64,000 nt of DNA from Nostoc carneum NIES-2107 (lineage in GTDB: Bacteria; Cyanobacteriota; Cyanobacteriia; Cyanobacteriales; Nostocaceae): positions 372,001 through 436,000 of the forward strand of contig AP018181.1 of assembly GCA_002368155.1 (NCBI GenBank), in the 5' to 3' direction. This document shows, one piece after another, positions 17,480 through 25,418 of this stretch. Position 1 is the stretch's first letter. Each line of letters starts with the position of its first letter. The notes under the pieces were generated by a model. That model made no database searches. It was not told the origin of the DNA and saw only the letters and a list, made by a program, of their open reading frames with translations. Both the position numbers and the translations under genes were made by a program.

Positions 17480-18274
17480 TTAAGGCAGAATAAAGCCGTA
17501 TTTTTGCAGTACTGCTTTAGCTTGATTACTAGTTAAGAATTTTGCAAATTCCTTAGCATTATCAGCATTTTTACTGCTTTTTAAGACTGCGAATGGATAA
17601 ACAATTGGAGAATGATATTTTTCGTCAGCCGCTACCACAATTTTGACTTTATCAGAGATTTTGGCATCAGTGACGTAAACTAACCCAGCATCAGCGTTAC
17701 CACTTTCTACAGATGCTAATACTTGACGCACATTGTTAGCGTAAACCAACTTAGATTTGACTTGTGGCAAAATTTTTAATTTCTGCAAGACTTGCTCTGC
17801 ATATTGTCCGGCGGGTACGCTTCGAGGCTCACCGATGGCGATTTTTTTAATTTTGCCATCTTTAAGATTGTAAAAACTGGTGATGCCTGTAACATTTTTA
17901 GGTACGATCAAAACCAGACGATTCTTTGCCAGAACAGAACGAGTTCCTGATAGGAATAGTCCTTTTTGCTCTAAAGCATCTACTTGCTTTTTACCAGCCG
18001 AAATAAATATATCTGCGGGCGCACCTTGTTCAATCTGTTGCTGCAAAGCACCAGAAGCCCCAAAATTATAATTAATGTTCGTATTTGAATGAGTTTGCTG
18101 GTAAAGAGGCTTAATCTCTTCCAGTGCGTCTTTCAAACTGGCGGCGGCAGATACAAGGAGGGTGCTTTGTGACTGTGCTAGTACGGGTGAGGGCGCAACT
18201 GCTGGTAAACTAGTGGTTACCAAAAAGCTAGCAACTGCTGTACCAACTAATTTAAGAATTTGTCTTCTGTTCAT
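17480..18274 (-). CDS. modA: Molybdate ABC transporter substrate-binding protein ModA
   Basis: Periplasmic molybdate/tungstate-binding protein, 264 residues. The N-terminus MNRRQILKLVG, a hydrophobic stretch and VLAQ form a signal peptide; the RRQIL pair makes Tat export plausible. Mature-protein motifs fit the ModA family: SAAASLKDALEEI, FGASGALQQQIEQGAPADIF, and NADAGLVYVTDA. No modB or modC lies next to it, although molybdate uptake needs a permease and ATPase, so they must be elsewhere. It is divergent from a porin and a molybdopterin-fold gene, suggesting a molybdenum-related locus. The shared 400-bp upstream region is rich in palindromes. Confidence 0.94.
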   Translation of the reverse strand: MNRRQILKLVGTAVASFLVTTSLPAVAPSPVLAQSQSTLLVSAAASLKDALEEIKPLYQQTHSNTNINYNFGASGALQQQIEQGAPADIFISAGKKQVDALEQKGLFLSGTRSVLAKNRLVLIVPKNVTGITSFYNLKDGKIKKIAIGEPRSVPAGQYAEQVLQKLKILPQVKSKLVYANNVRQVLASVESGNADAGLVYVTDAKISDKVKIVVAADEKYHSPIVYPFAVLKSSKNADNAKEFAKFLTSNQAKAVLQKYGFILP

Positions 18275-18342
18275 AGGAAAACTGCACGCCGAAGAATTTT
18301 TTTTAATTGATGCTTGGTCGAATCTTATAAGATTACCAAAAT

Positions 18343-18363
18343 ATTACCAATTTGTTTGGTAAT
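18343..18363. promoter_or_regulatory. Palindromic operator candidate 1
   Basis: Perfect inverted repeat with arms ATTACCAA and TTGGTAAT separated by five bases, 70 bp upstream of the modA start codon. Confidence 0.55.
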
Positions 18364-18441
18364 TTATCTGAGTTAATTTTGGTATTTTATGTTCTTGGTA
18401 TTGGTAAATTTGTAACTAATGCTACATTTTATCCAACTTAA

Positions 18442-18462
18442 TTGGTATAAATTATATACCAA
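18442..18462. promoter_or_regulatory. Palindromic operator candidate 2
   Basis: Perfect inverted repeat with arms TTGGTATA and TATACCAA separated by five bases. The TATA-N-TATA centre with outer symmetric ends recalls the layout of ModE sites in other bacteria, though the outer bases differ. Confidence 0.55.
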
Positions 18463-18638
18463 CTAAGTCAGCTTTGACCTGGAATTTTTGGCAATTATTT
18501 TGTTTGCAGAAAAAGCTTAATATTGCCAGAAAAGTAGTCTGATGCTGGCGTTAGCTGTATAGTTCAGTAATTCGCTAGCACTAGAATAATTAGTTCTAAA
18601 ATTCCATTATTCTTGCTAATATATACCAACATAGTTGG

Positions 18639-18663
18639 ATTAAACCGACATTGTCGGTTTAAT
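18639..18663. promoter_or_regulatory. Palindrome immediately upstream of the porin gene
   Basis: Perfect 12-bp arms (ATTAAACCGACA and TGTCGGTTTAAT) around one central T. It ends 22 bp before the porin ATG, so it is either an operator or a 5'-UTR hairpin close to the ribosome-binding site. Confidence 0.6.
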
Positions 18664-18685
18664 ATAGATTTGAGGTGTGAGGGTA

Positions 18686-20494
18686 ATGTCCACTTTTGTA
18701 CAGTCTTCATTGTTACTAGTGCTAGCTAGTATGATGCTAGCTCAAACTGCATCAGCAACTCCCGTTGCAGAAAATACCAACCAATTACAGGCTGATAGCC
18801 AAATCAATCAGTCTAGTCAGTCGGTTGTAGATGAAAACGCACAACCAAACGCTTCAATGGAGCAGGTAACATCAGTATCGCAACTTTCTGATGTCCAGCC
18901 AACAGATTGGGCCTTTCAAGCTTTGCAGTCTCTAGTTGAACGCTATGGTTGCATTGCAGGATATCCAGATAGCAGCTTTCGCGGAAGTCGGGCTATGACT
19001 CGCTATGAATTTGCAGCGGGTTTGAATGCTTGTTTGAATCGAGTGAATGAACTGATCGCTACTGGTACAGCAGATTTAGTTACAAAGCAAGATTTAGAAA
19101 CCTTACAGAAATTGCAACAAGAGTTTGCTGATGGATTAACAGAACTCAGAGGTAGGTTAGATGGCTTGGAAGGTCGGACAGCTACCTTAGAAAGTCAACA
19201 GTTTTCTGCTACTACCAAGTTGAGTGGCGAGGTAATTTTCAGTCTTGGTAGTGTGTTTGGTGGCGATCGCGCGCTGAACTCGGATGTGTGGAATGAAATC
19301 AACGCAAGACCCGCAGGCGCAACTAGAAACACTTTTGCCAATAATCAATATGCTGCATCAGGTGGCAGGAGATTACAAGATAAAGCGACATTTAGCGATC
19401 GCATCCGCCTAAACTTAATTACCAGCTTCACAGGTAAAGACCAACTATTTACACGCTTAGAAGCCAACAACACTACAGCTTTTAGTGGTGCAGTCACAGG
19501 TACAAACATGACTCGCACATCCTGGGACACTACCAATAATGCTGATAACAGTGTTCAGATGGGCAAGTTGTATTATCGTTTTCCTGTGGGCGAAAAACTC
19601 AACATCATTGTTGATGCAATTGGAGGCGAGTTCTACGACAACTTCAACACCTTTAACCCCTTGTTGTCTTCCACTCCTATTGGTTCTTTGTCCCGCTTTG
19701 GTCGGTTCTCTCCGATTTACCGTGTTAGTAATACCTCCTCAGCCAGCAATACAGGTTCGGGTGTGAGTGCAATTTTCAAGTTAAGCGACACAATCACCTT
19801 ATCAGGCGGTTACCTAGCGCGCAGAGGTAGCGAACCGAGTGATGGTAAAGGTTTATTTGACGGTAGTTATGGCGCTTTAGCACAATTAGCATTTCAGCCC
19901 AACAAAGACTTTACTTTGGGTTTAACTTATGCACATTCCTACCTCAGAGGCTCTAACAATGATGGTGATGTGGTAGTTTCCGGTTCCTATGGGAGTGCAT
20001 TTGCGAATAATCCCTTCAACTCTAGTGCTACTACTCCGGTGAACACCACAACCAACAACTATGGTATCCAAGCCAATTATCGCTTTAGTCCCCAATTTAC
20101 CCTTGGCGGTTGGGTGGGATATACTCAAGCGATCGCAGAAAATAGTTCTGGTGCGAATGTCAATCGCGGCGATAAAGCAGACATTTGGAACTGGGCTGTA
20201 ACTTTAGCCTTCCCTGACTTTGGTAAAAAGGGTAATCTCGCAGGTATTATCTTTGGACAACCACCGAAGGTAACTGGTAACGACTTTGGCAACAATAGCG
20301 TTAGCGCCACTAATCTTGTGCCAGATAGACGTATAGATACTGGTACATCTTTCCATGTAGAGGCTTTATATCGTTATCAGGTAAATAGCAATCTTTCGAT
20401 TACACCTGGATTAATTGTGATATTTAATCCCGAGCATAACAGCAATAACGACACCATTTATACAGGAGTTCTTCGTACTACATTTAGGTTTTAA
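18686..20494 (+). CDS. SLH-domain OprB-type porin
   Basis: Outer-membrane carbohydrate-selective-porin family protein of the cyanobacterial type, 602 residues. It has a signal peptide ending ...TASA, then an SLH domain at about 60-125 (PTDWAFQALQSLVERYGC, GYPDSSFRGSRAMTRYEFAA) that tethers the barrel to peptidoglycan. A coiled-coil follows (LVTKQDLETLQKLQQEFADG), then a long beta-strand-rich barrel ending in a C-terminal Phe (TTFRF). A GTG at 18677 is an alternative start, but GAGG at 18672-18675 is correctly spaced from the ATG at 18686 and too close to the GTG. Its place opposite modA suggests a role in oxyanion or metal uptake, which is inference. Confidence 0.93.
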   Translation: MSTFVQSSLLLVLASMMLAQTASATPVAENTNQLQADSQINQSSQSVVDENAQPNASMEQVTSVSQLSDVQPTDWAFQALQSLVERYGCIAGYPDSSFRGSRAMTRYEFAAGLNACLNRVNELIATGTADLVTKQDLETLQKLQQEFADGLTELRGRLDGLEGRTATLESQQFSATTKLSGEVIFSLGSVFGGDRALNSDVWNEINARPAGATRNTFANNQYAASGGRRLQDKATFSDRIRLNLITSFTGKDQLFTRLEANNTTAFSGAVTGTNMTRTSWDTTNNADNSVQMGKLYYRFPVGEKLNIIVDAIGGEFYDNFNTFNPLLSSTPIGSLSRFGRFSPIYRVSNTSSASNTGSGVSAIFKLSDTITLSGGYLARRGSEPSDGKGLFDGSYGALAQLAFQPNKDFTLGLTYAHSYLRGSNNDGDVVVSGSYGSAFANNPFNSSATTPVNTTTNNYGIQANYRFSPQFTLGGWVGYTQAIAENSSGANVNRGDKADIWNWAVTLAFPDFGKKGNLAGIIFGQPPKVTGNDFGNNSVSATNLVPDRRIDTGTSFHVEALYRYQVNSNLSITPGLIVIFNPEHNSNNDTIYTGVLRTTFRF

Positions 20495-20611
20495 ATTCTC
20501 ACGAATATGCAACAACTCCAATTCTATTCCAATTCGATTAGCAGCAATCTGGAGATGAGTTGTTATGCATCTAATTTTTTCAATATTCAATAGTTAATGG
20601 AGAAAAGTTTT

Positions 20612-21286
20612 ATGCATTTGAGTCGCAATTTTCCTATTGCATCTTTAATACTATCGTTGCTAGTTCTATCGCAACCTAGTTTAGCTGATTCTAGGAATGA
20701 TGCTCCTTGGAATCGAGAAGAAACACCATCCATTTGGAATAAAAATAAGTGTGCTGGAGGTACTTCTCAGAATTTTCGATTGGGTGGAGAAATCAATAAC
20801 CCTAATACCTATAACTTACAAAAGCTGAGAACTTTACGAGATACTTTAAAAAACCAAAATCCAGCATTAGTTACGGAAGTTACTGTCACCTTTCAAACTG
20901 GTTCAGGCCCGCGTACAGAAACCTACTATGGAGTTCCCCTATGGGAATTAATTAATAATCCACAAGCCGCAGGTGGTCTAAAAGCTGGAAATCCTGGGGT
21001 AAATTCTAAAAACTCTTTTCTCAGACAATCTGTTTTAGTTGATGCTACAGATTGCTATGGTACTGTTGTCGCTATTGGTGAAATTCACCCTAACTTTGAA
21101 GCCAAAACAGTGCTAGTTGCATTTGAAAAAAAAGCTAGTGATGGTACAGTCGTACCTTTAATAGATGAAGGATTCGCTCGTTTAGTAGTTCCAGGAGATA
21201 AAGCTGGCGGTCGGTATGTGAGTAATGTGAGAAATATCTTCGTATTTTCTGCGCCTCCTTCTCCTGTAAAAGTTAGAGATTTCTGA
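20612..21286 (+). CDS. Secreted molybdopterin-binding-fold (SUOX-like) protein
   Basis: 224-residue protein with a signal peptide (MHLSRNFPIASLILSLLVLS...LAD). The C-terminal part, GFARLVVPGDKAGGRYVSNV, matches the conserved end of the oxidoreductase molybdopterin-binding (sulfite-oxidase-like) fold, and YYGVPLWELI fits the same family. At this size it contains only that domain, with no haem or dimerisation domain. Two Cys are present (in KNKCAGG and ATDCYGT); whether either ligates molybdenum cannot be decided. GGAGA lies 8 bp before the ATG at 20612, so the ATG at 20597 is unlikely to be the start. It follows the porin by 117 bp and is probably in the same transcript, opposite modA. Confidence 0.82.
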   Translation: MHLSRNFPIASLILSLLVLSQPSLADSRNDAPWNREETPSIWNKNKCAGGTSQNFRLGGEINNPNTYNLQKLRTLRDTLKNQNPALVTEVTVTFQTGSGPRTETYYGVPLWELINNPQAAGGLKAGNPGVNSKNSFLRQSVLVDATDCYGTVVAIGEIHPNFEAKTVLVAFEKKASDGTVVPLIDEGFARLVVPGDKAGGRYVSNVRNIFVFSAPPSPVKVRDF

Positions 21287-21349
21287 TTGATTTCACTACT
21301 TTTATCATTCAAACAGGATGTACAGATTTAGGGTTCCAATAATTCCCTA

Positions 21350-21445
21350 AAATTTTCCGATTCAAATAAGCTTTTTAGGGGCACGGCATTAGTATACCTT
21401 ACTAGCGGATGCGTTACGCTATCGCTAACGCATCCTACGTGACTA
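21350..21445. repeat. Dispersed repeat fragments (GGGCACGGCA and GCGTTACGCTATCGCTAACGC)
   Basis: A truncated GGGGCACGGCATTAGTATAC element (21375-21400) is followed by GATGCGTTACGCTATCGCTA, whose dyad GCGTTAGCG-type ends also occur at 38546-38580 and 48100-48133. Confidence 0.65.
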
Positions 21446-21499
21446 AATTGAGATATGCGATATATCAATTAAATTTAAATTTGTCGCCTAGATTATCTG

Positions 21500-21592
21500 A
21501 TACCCATTTGAAAGAAGAATACGACAGATTGTAGGGGCAAGGCAGTGCCTTGCCCTCTAGAATATATTGATGTGTCGCCAACATTATTTAAC
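21500..21592. repeat. MITE-like dispersed repeat, copy 2 of 3 (inverted)
   Basis: This copy reads on the other strand relative to 14742-14842 and 35768-35860. The centre GGGGCAAGGCAGTGCCTTGCCC is a perfect hairpin arm pair (GGCAAGGCA/TGCCTTGCC). The ends are AAGAATACGACAGATTG and TGTCGCCAACATTATT. Confidence 0.82.
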
Positions 21593-21625
21593 ATCTAAAA
21601 TAAAAAGTATTGCTCGTACTTTATC

Positions 21626-22237
21626 TCATTCTTCTACATTAAGTTCTTGAACTTCCGACTCCACAAGTTCAAAATTTACCTTGTTATATAAATCACTTAA
21701 TGAAATGGTAAAAGGTACAGTTACCATTGCGATCGCTTCATCTTCTTCATCGTACTCGCGCAATGTCCATTGTTTCTTACCCGTTTTGGAAAATTGTTCT
21801 ACATGAATCCGGGTTTGGTCAATTAACAGATATTCTTGGAAGCTGGGAATTGTGCGGTATGCTTGGAATTTAGCTTCGCGATCGTATGCTTTGGTAGATT
21901 GTGATAAAACTTCTACAATCACCTGGGGATTGACGATTATATCTGTGCAGTTGTTGAAAAATTCTGGTTTACCTGCGATTACGGTAACATCTGGGTAAGT
22001 GTATATCCGTTTTTGCGCTATCCATAACCGCATGTCGCTGTTAAATACTTCGTATGCTTGTTGTCTGAAGGCAAAGTTCAACACAGCATAAAAGTTACCT
22101 GCGATTCGATTGTGATTTACTGTACCACCAGCCATCGGAATGATATACCCATCAATATATTCACTTTTGTAGTCAGCAGTTGCTTCTAGTTCGAGATATT
22201 CTTCTGGGGTGTAGTATCGCTGTTGTGTAACTTGCAT
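21626..22237 (-). CDS. Uma2 family endonuclease (DUF820)
   Basis: 203-residue member of the large cyanobacterial Uma2/DUF820 family, a PD-(D/E)XK restriction-endonuclease-like fold whose biological role is not settled. Family features are YTPEEYLELEATADYKSEYI, the glycine turn PMAGGTVNHNRIAGN, SDMRLWI and YPDVTVI-GKPEF, with the conserved Asp of the YPDV segment. VEVLSQSTKAYDREAKFQAY follows with E-V-LS and Lys. It is a single gene, 46 bp downstream of the aldo/keto reductase gene, and could be in the same transcript. Genomes of this group carry dozens of copies, so no special role is inferred. Confidence 0.93.
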   Translation of the reverse strand: MQVTQQRYYTPEEYLELEATADYKSEYIDGYIIPMAGGTVNHNRIAGNFYAVLNFAFRQQAYEVFNSDMRLWIAQKRIYTYPDVTVIAGKPEFFNNCTDIIVNPQVIVEVLSQSTKAYDREAKFQAYRTIPSFQEYLLIDQTRIHVEQFSKTGKKQWTLREYDEEDEAIAMVTVPFTISLSDLYNKVNFELVESEVQELNVEE

Positions 22238-22282
22238 AATTTTAAGGGATAGCGATCGCTCTCAAAGAATAGTGTAACGCGC

Positions 22283-23407
22283 TCACCCCCATAATCTTCT
22301 TCCAGCTTTGCCGCTTAATCTCTCGTGGGTATCTGTTAATAAAGCGGGAATATTCAACTCTTCTGGACATCGGGGTAAACAGTCACCGCATTCTGTACAA
22401 CGGTTGGCTTTCATTCCCGGAAACCAGTGACCGGCATTTTCAAACATTCCATAACGATATTTGCCATAGTCTGTCATATCGTATGCTACTGCCAGGTTAC
22501 GTAACCGTAATACCTCTGGAATATTAATATTTTCTGGGCAAGGTAAACAAGCAAAACACTGGCTACATTTATCAGTTGCTAAGGCAGTTTTTGCTTGATT
22601 TTCTAAAGCTTGAAAAGCTGAAATTTCTGCTGGTGTCAGTTCATCAATGCTATCAGCAACTCGTAAAGGTTCAATTAATTCCTCTGGATTCGCTGGCCCG
22701 ACACTGAGGGTAGTAATACGAGAATCGCTCAATAAAAATCGATAATTTAACTCTAAGGGCGAAAATGGGTGACACAATTCTTTTAATTTTTGGGGTGGGG
22801 TGTAAAGTCTTCCTCCTTTATCCGCAGGAGAAATAATAAATATCCCCATATCCTTGGCGGCTGCTAGCTGTATTGCTGCTGCATGATGCTGGAAAAAATA
22901 GTAATAGTGCAGATTGACAAATTCAAATAAATCTGTATTGATTGCCGCTAAAATAACATCTAACGATCCATGAGTAGAAAAACCAACGTGCTTGACCCTA
23001 CCATCTGCGATCGCTTCTTGCACAGCTTGTATACAACCAGCTTGCACCATCTCTAGATGTTCCCAAGTATTTAACCCATGAATCCCCAAGCAATCTAAAT
23101 AATCTAGGTGCAATTTTTCTAGAGATTCATCGATATAGCGACGCATGGTGTCAGCATCGGCTGTAGGCGGAATTTTAGTGGTGATGTGAAGTTGAGAACG
23201 GGGAACTGACAAACCAGCTTGGAGTGCTTTACCTAAATACTCCTCACTTTTGCCGTAACCTCTAGCAGTTTCTATATGATTAATGCCTAATGCTAAGGCT
23301 TTTTCAATAGTTTGCCGAGCAGTTTCTGCATCAGCTAGGTAGCGCATTGTTCCTAAAGAAAAAACGGACAAGCGCAAATTAGTTTTGCCAAAGCGTCGAT
23401 ATTGCAT
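22283..23407 (-). CDS. Aldo/keto reductase with C-terminal 4Fe-4S cluster domain
   Basis: 374-residue soluble oxidoreductase. The N-terminal 260 residues are an aldo/keto reductase barrel (FSLGTMRYL at the start, INHIETARGYGKSEEYLGKA around the active-site Tyr, Lys in ITTKIPP, His in GIHGLN). The C-terminal 100 residues carry two Cys clusters, CSQCFACLPCP and CTECGDCLPRCP, the second being a classic 4Fe-4S ferredoxin motif. This Fe-S subgroup of reductases is known, but its substrate is not. The start lies 10 bp after CAAATGA-like heptamers. Confidence 0.93.
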   Translation of the reverse strand: MQYRRFGKTNLRLSVFSLGTMRYLADAETARQTIEKALALGINHIETARGYGKSEEYLGKALQAGLSVPRSQLHITTKIPPTADADTMRRYIDESLEKLHLDYLDCLGIHGLNTWEHLEMVQAGCIQAVQEAIADGRVKHVGFSTHGSLDVILAAINTDLFEFVNLHYYYFFQHHAAAIQLAAAKDMGIFIISPADKGGRLYTPPQKLKELCHPFSPLELNYRFLLSDSRITTLSVGPANPEELIEPLRVADSIDELTPAEISAFQALENQAKTALATDKCSQCFACLPCPENINIPEVLRLRNLAVAYDMTDYGKYRYGMFENAGHWFPGMKANRCTECGDCLPRCPEELNIPALLTDTHERLSGKAGRRLWG

Positions 23408-23725
23408 TTTTTATTTGTCGTTTGTCATTTGTTCGCTCTTACAAAGTTTTGATGCCTGCGGCAAGCGGCTACGTGTCTACGGAGGAAACCTCCGCTCCGA
23501 CTTTGCGCTTTGCTATTTGGCATTTGTTCTCTAAAATGCAAACGCCAAATACCAAACACCAAATACTATTTTCCAGCGAACTCTTTACGGACACATCTCA
23601 CACCTAAATATGAAAATTGCTCTTACCTACTCCCTAGCCCCTAGTACCTCTGTGCGGAAGTCAAAAGTCAAAAGTTTGAGACATCAAGGCTTGTGACTGT
23701 TTGAAATTGTAGCTCTTCAGTTTTT
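23408..23725. other. Intergenic region with a short dispersed repeat
   Basis: Holds a CGGAGGAAACCTCCG hairpin (23479-23495) within a segment of the kind GCGGCAAGCGGCTACGTGTC, related to the small dispersed repeats of this genome, and CCAAATACCAAACACCAAAT heptamers. No gene is seen. Confidence 0.55.
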
Positions 23726-24223
23726 CTAACTTTCGCTATTACCAAAGCGCTTGATTAAATCTTCAGGACGGATATTAGAAATAAATTCCCGGAAGGCTTG
23801 TTGTTCTGCTTCATCAGCGTCACGGTCAACGGGGATAGAAGCATCAGCGATTACTTCTTCCATTACCCAAATAGGGGCATTTGTCCGCAAAGCAATGGCG
23901 ATCGCATCGCTAGGACGTGCGTCAATTTCTTTGGTGCTTTCACCTTGCTTGACAACTAACGCTGCATAAAATGTATCCTTTTGCAAGGAGTGAATAATTA
24001 CTTTATCTAGAGTTAAGTTCCAGGTTTCTAGAATATTCACCATTAAATCATGAGTTAAAGGCCGTGGAGGCTTTTGACTCTCGATAGCTCCCGCAATTGC
24101 CCTAGCCTGCTCTTGTCCAATATAAATTGGCAAAGCACGGCGATCGGATGCATCTTTTAAAAGTACAATGGGGCTGCGGGTTATGGCATCTAATGCTATG
24201 CCAGCGACTCTCATTTCAATCAT
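23726..24223 (-). CDS. Bifunctional nuclease family protein (DUF151)
   Basis: 165-residue protein of the BFN/DUF151 family. The family signature is clear: VAGIALDAITRSPIVLLKD, LPIYIGQEQARAI, then DARPSDAIAIALRTNAPIWV. Plant BFN homologues have been reported to have RNase and DNase activity; the bacterial role is unclear. The protein ends in an acidic stretch (DRDADEAEQQAF) common in cyanobacterial members. It is divergent from ribE with 340 bp between them. Confidence 0.94.
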   Translation of the reverse strand: MIEMRVAGIALDAITRSPIVLLKDASDRRALPIYIGQEQARAIAGAIESQKPPRPLTHDLMVNILETWNLTLDKVIIHSLQKDTFYAALVVKQGESTKEIDARPSDAIAIALRTNAPIWVMEEVIADASIPVDRDADEAEQQAFREFISNIRPEDLIKRFGNSES

Positions 24224-24562
24224 TGGCTCAGCCTCTACACTCCTTGAATTACTTGGTTAAGTAGTAGCAAATAATACCCTCGAGGGTTTAAGTTAAGGAC
24301 AGGAATAAACATAGGCATTTTTTTTATAATTGCTTCTATTAAACTCCGAACTTGATGTGAACACCAGAGTAAGTCAAAGTTGTCTATTTCGACAATATCC
24401 TTCTTACCCAAGTATGCCTTGTTCTTGATGCTAATGTGATAATATCCCTATCCTAAATACCGTCAGAAAATATACTCAGATTTTGCTACATTTATACAGA
24501 TAATTACCAGTGGATTTTCGGCAAGATTAGGCAATAAATAGAGTTAGTTTCACAAAAAAGCC
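24224..24562. promoter_or_regulatory. Divergent intergenic region between the bifunctional nuclease gene and ribE
   Basis: 339 bp, AT-rich, with a near-palindromic ACCCTCGAGGGTTT at 24277-24290. No FMN riboswitch-like conserved boxes were recognised before ribE. Confidence 0.4.
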
Positions 24563-25243
24563 GTGTTTACAGGATTAATTCAAGCATTGGGAACGATGAA
24601 ACCCTTAGGGGGTGATTCTTGGCAAATTACTTGCGTCAGTCAGTCATCTGATTTAATTATGCAGGATATAGCTTACGGCGACAGTATAGCTGTTGATGGC
24701 GTTTGCTTGACAGTAGAAGAAATTTTAAAAGATGGTTTTATCGCCACTGCATCCCCAGAAACCCTGCGCCGCACGACTTTAGGAAGTGAAGACACGCCAC
24801 AGAAATATGTCAACCTAGAAGCCTCGTTGCGGGTAGGAAGCAAAGTAGGCGGTCATTTTGTCATGGGTCATGTAGACGGTACAGGTCGGTTGGTGACAGC
24901 AGAACAAACAGCGACTTCTTGGGAAATGACCTTTACTGCATCTGAGGCGATCGCGCGGTACATTGTACCTAAGGGTAGCATTGCCGTGAATGGAATTAGT
25001 CTCACCGTTGCCGCATACGAACCAGAACTCTCTCAGTTCACCGTGGCGGTCATACCTCTCACCTACGCCGAAACCAATCTTCGCTATTTAGTCCCTGGCA
25101 GTTTAGTGAATCTGGAGGGAGATATTCTCGGCAAATACGTCGAAAAATTCCTTTATTCCGGCAAACCTAACCCTAATAGTGTCGAAGATTCCCATTCCGA
25201 TGGCATTACACCCGCATTTCTAGCAGAACATGGGTATTTGTAA
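24563..25243 (+). CDS. ribE: Riboflavin synthase, alpha chain
   Basis: Catalyses dismutation of two 6,7-dimethyl-8-ribityllumazine molecules to riboflavin. 226 residues with the two repeated lumazine-binding barrels of the family: MFTGLIQALGTM and GDSIAVDGVCLTV in the first, VGGHFVMGHVDGTG and KGSIAVNGISLTV in the second. Translation starts at GTG 24563; the invariant MFTGLI start confirms it. Length matches the family norm. It stands apart from other rib genes. Confidence 0.96.
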   Translation: MFTGLIQALGTMKPLGGDSWQITCVSQSSDLIMQDIAYGDSIAVDGVCLTVEEILKDGFIATASPETLRRTTLGSEDTPQKYVNLEASLRVGSKVGGHFVMGHVDGTGRLVTAEQTATSWEMTFTASEAIARYIVPKGSIAVNGISLTVAAYEPELSQFTVAVIPLTYAETNLRYLVPGSLVNLEGDILGKYVEKFLYSGKPNPNSVEDSHSDGITPAFLAEHGYL

Positions 25244-25244
25244 T

Positions 25245-25418
25245 GGGCATGGGGCATGGGGCATGGGTAATGAGTAATGAGTAATGAGTAATGAGTAATG
25301 AGTAATGAGTAATGGGGATTTCTTCCTCATCCCCCTCATCTCCCCAATCCCCAGTCCCCAATCCCCAGTCCCCAGTCCCCAGTCCTCAGTCCCCAATCCC
25401 CAGTCCCCAATCCCCAAC
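25245..25418. repeat. STRR heptamer block (GAGTAAT and CCCCAGT/CCCCAAT)
   Basis: GGGCATG units, six GAGTAAT heptamers (about 25267-25312) and about 13 CCCCAGT/CCCCAAT heptamers (25345-25415) fill the whole gap between the convergent ribE and M23 peptidase genes. Confidence 0.92.

Larger units (their letters stand above)
18275..18685. promoter_or_regulatory. Divergent promoter region between modA and the porin gene
   Basis: AT-rich 411 bp that must hold promoters for modA (minus) and the porin (plus). It contains at least three dyads described separately, several isolated TTGGTA/TACCAA half-sites, and CCAAC-ATA-GTTGG at about 18628-18638. The density of related half-sites argues for specific regulation. 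Confidence 0.7.

Noticed and set aside
17480-18274. Complete molybdate transport operon
   Set aside because: Only modA is present; the flanking genes are a porin, a molybdopterin-fold protein and a small membrane protein, with no modB or modC.
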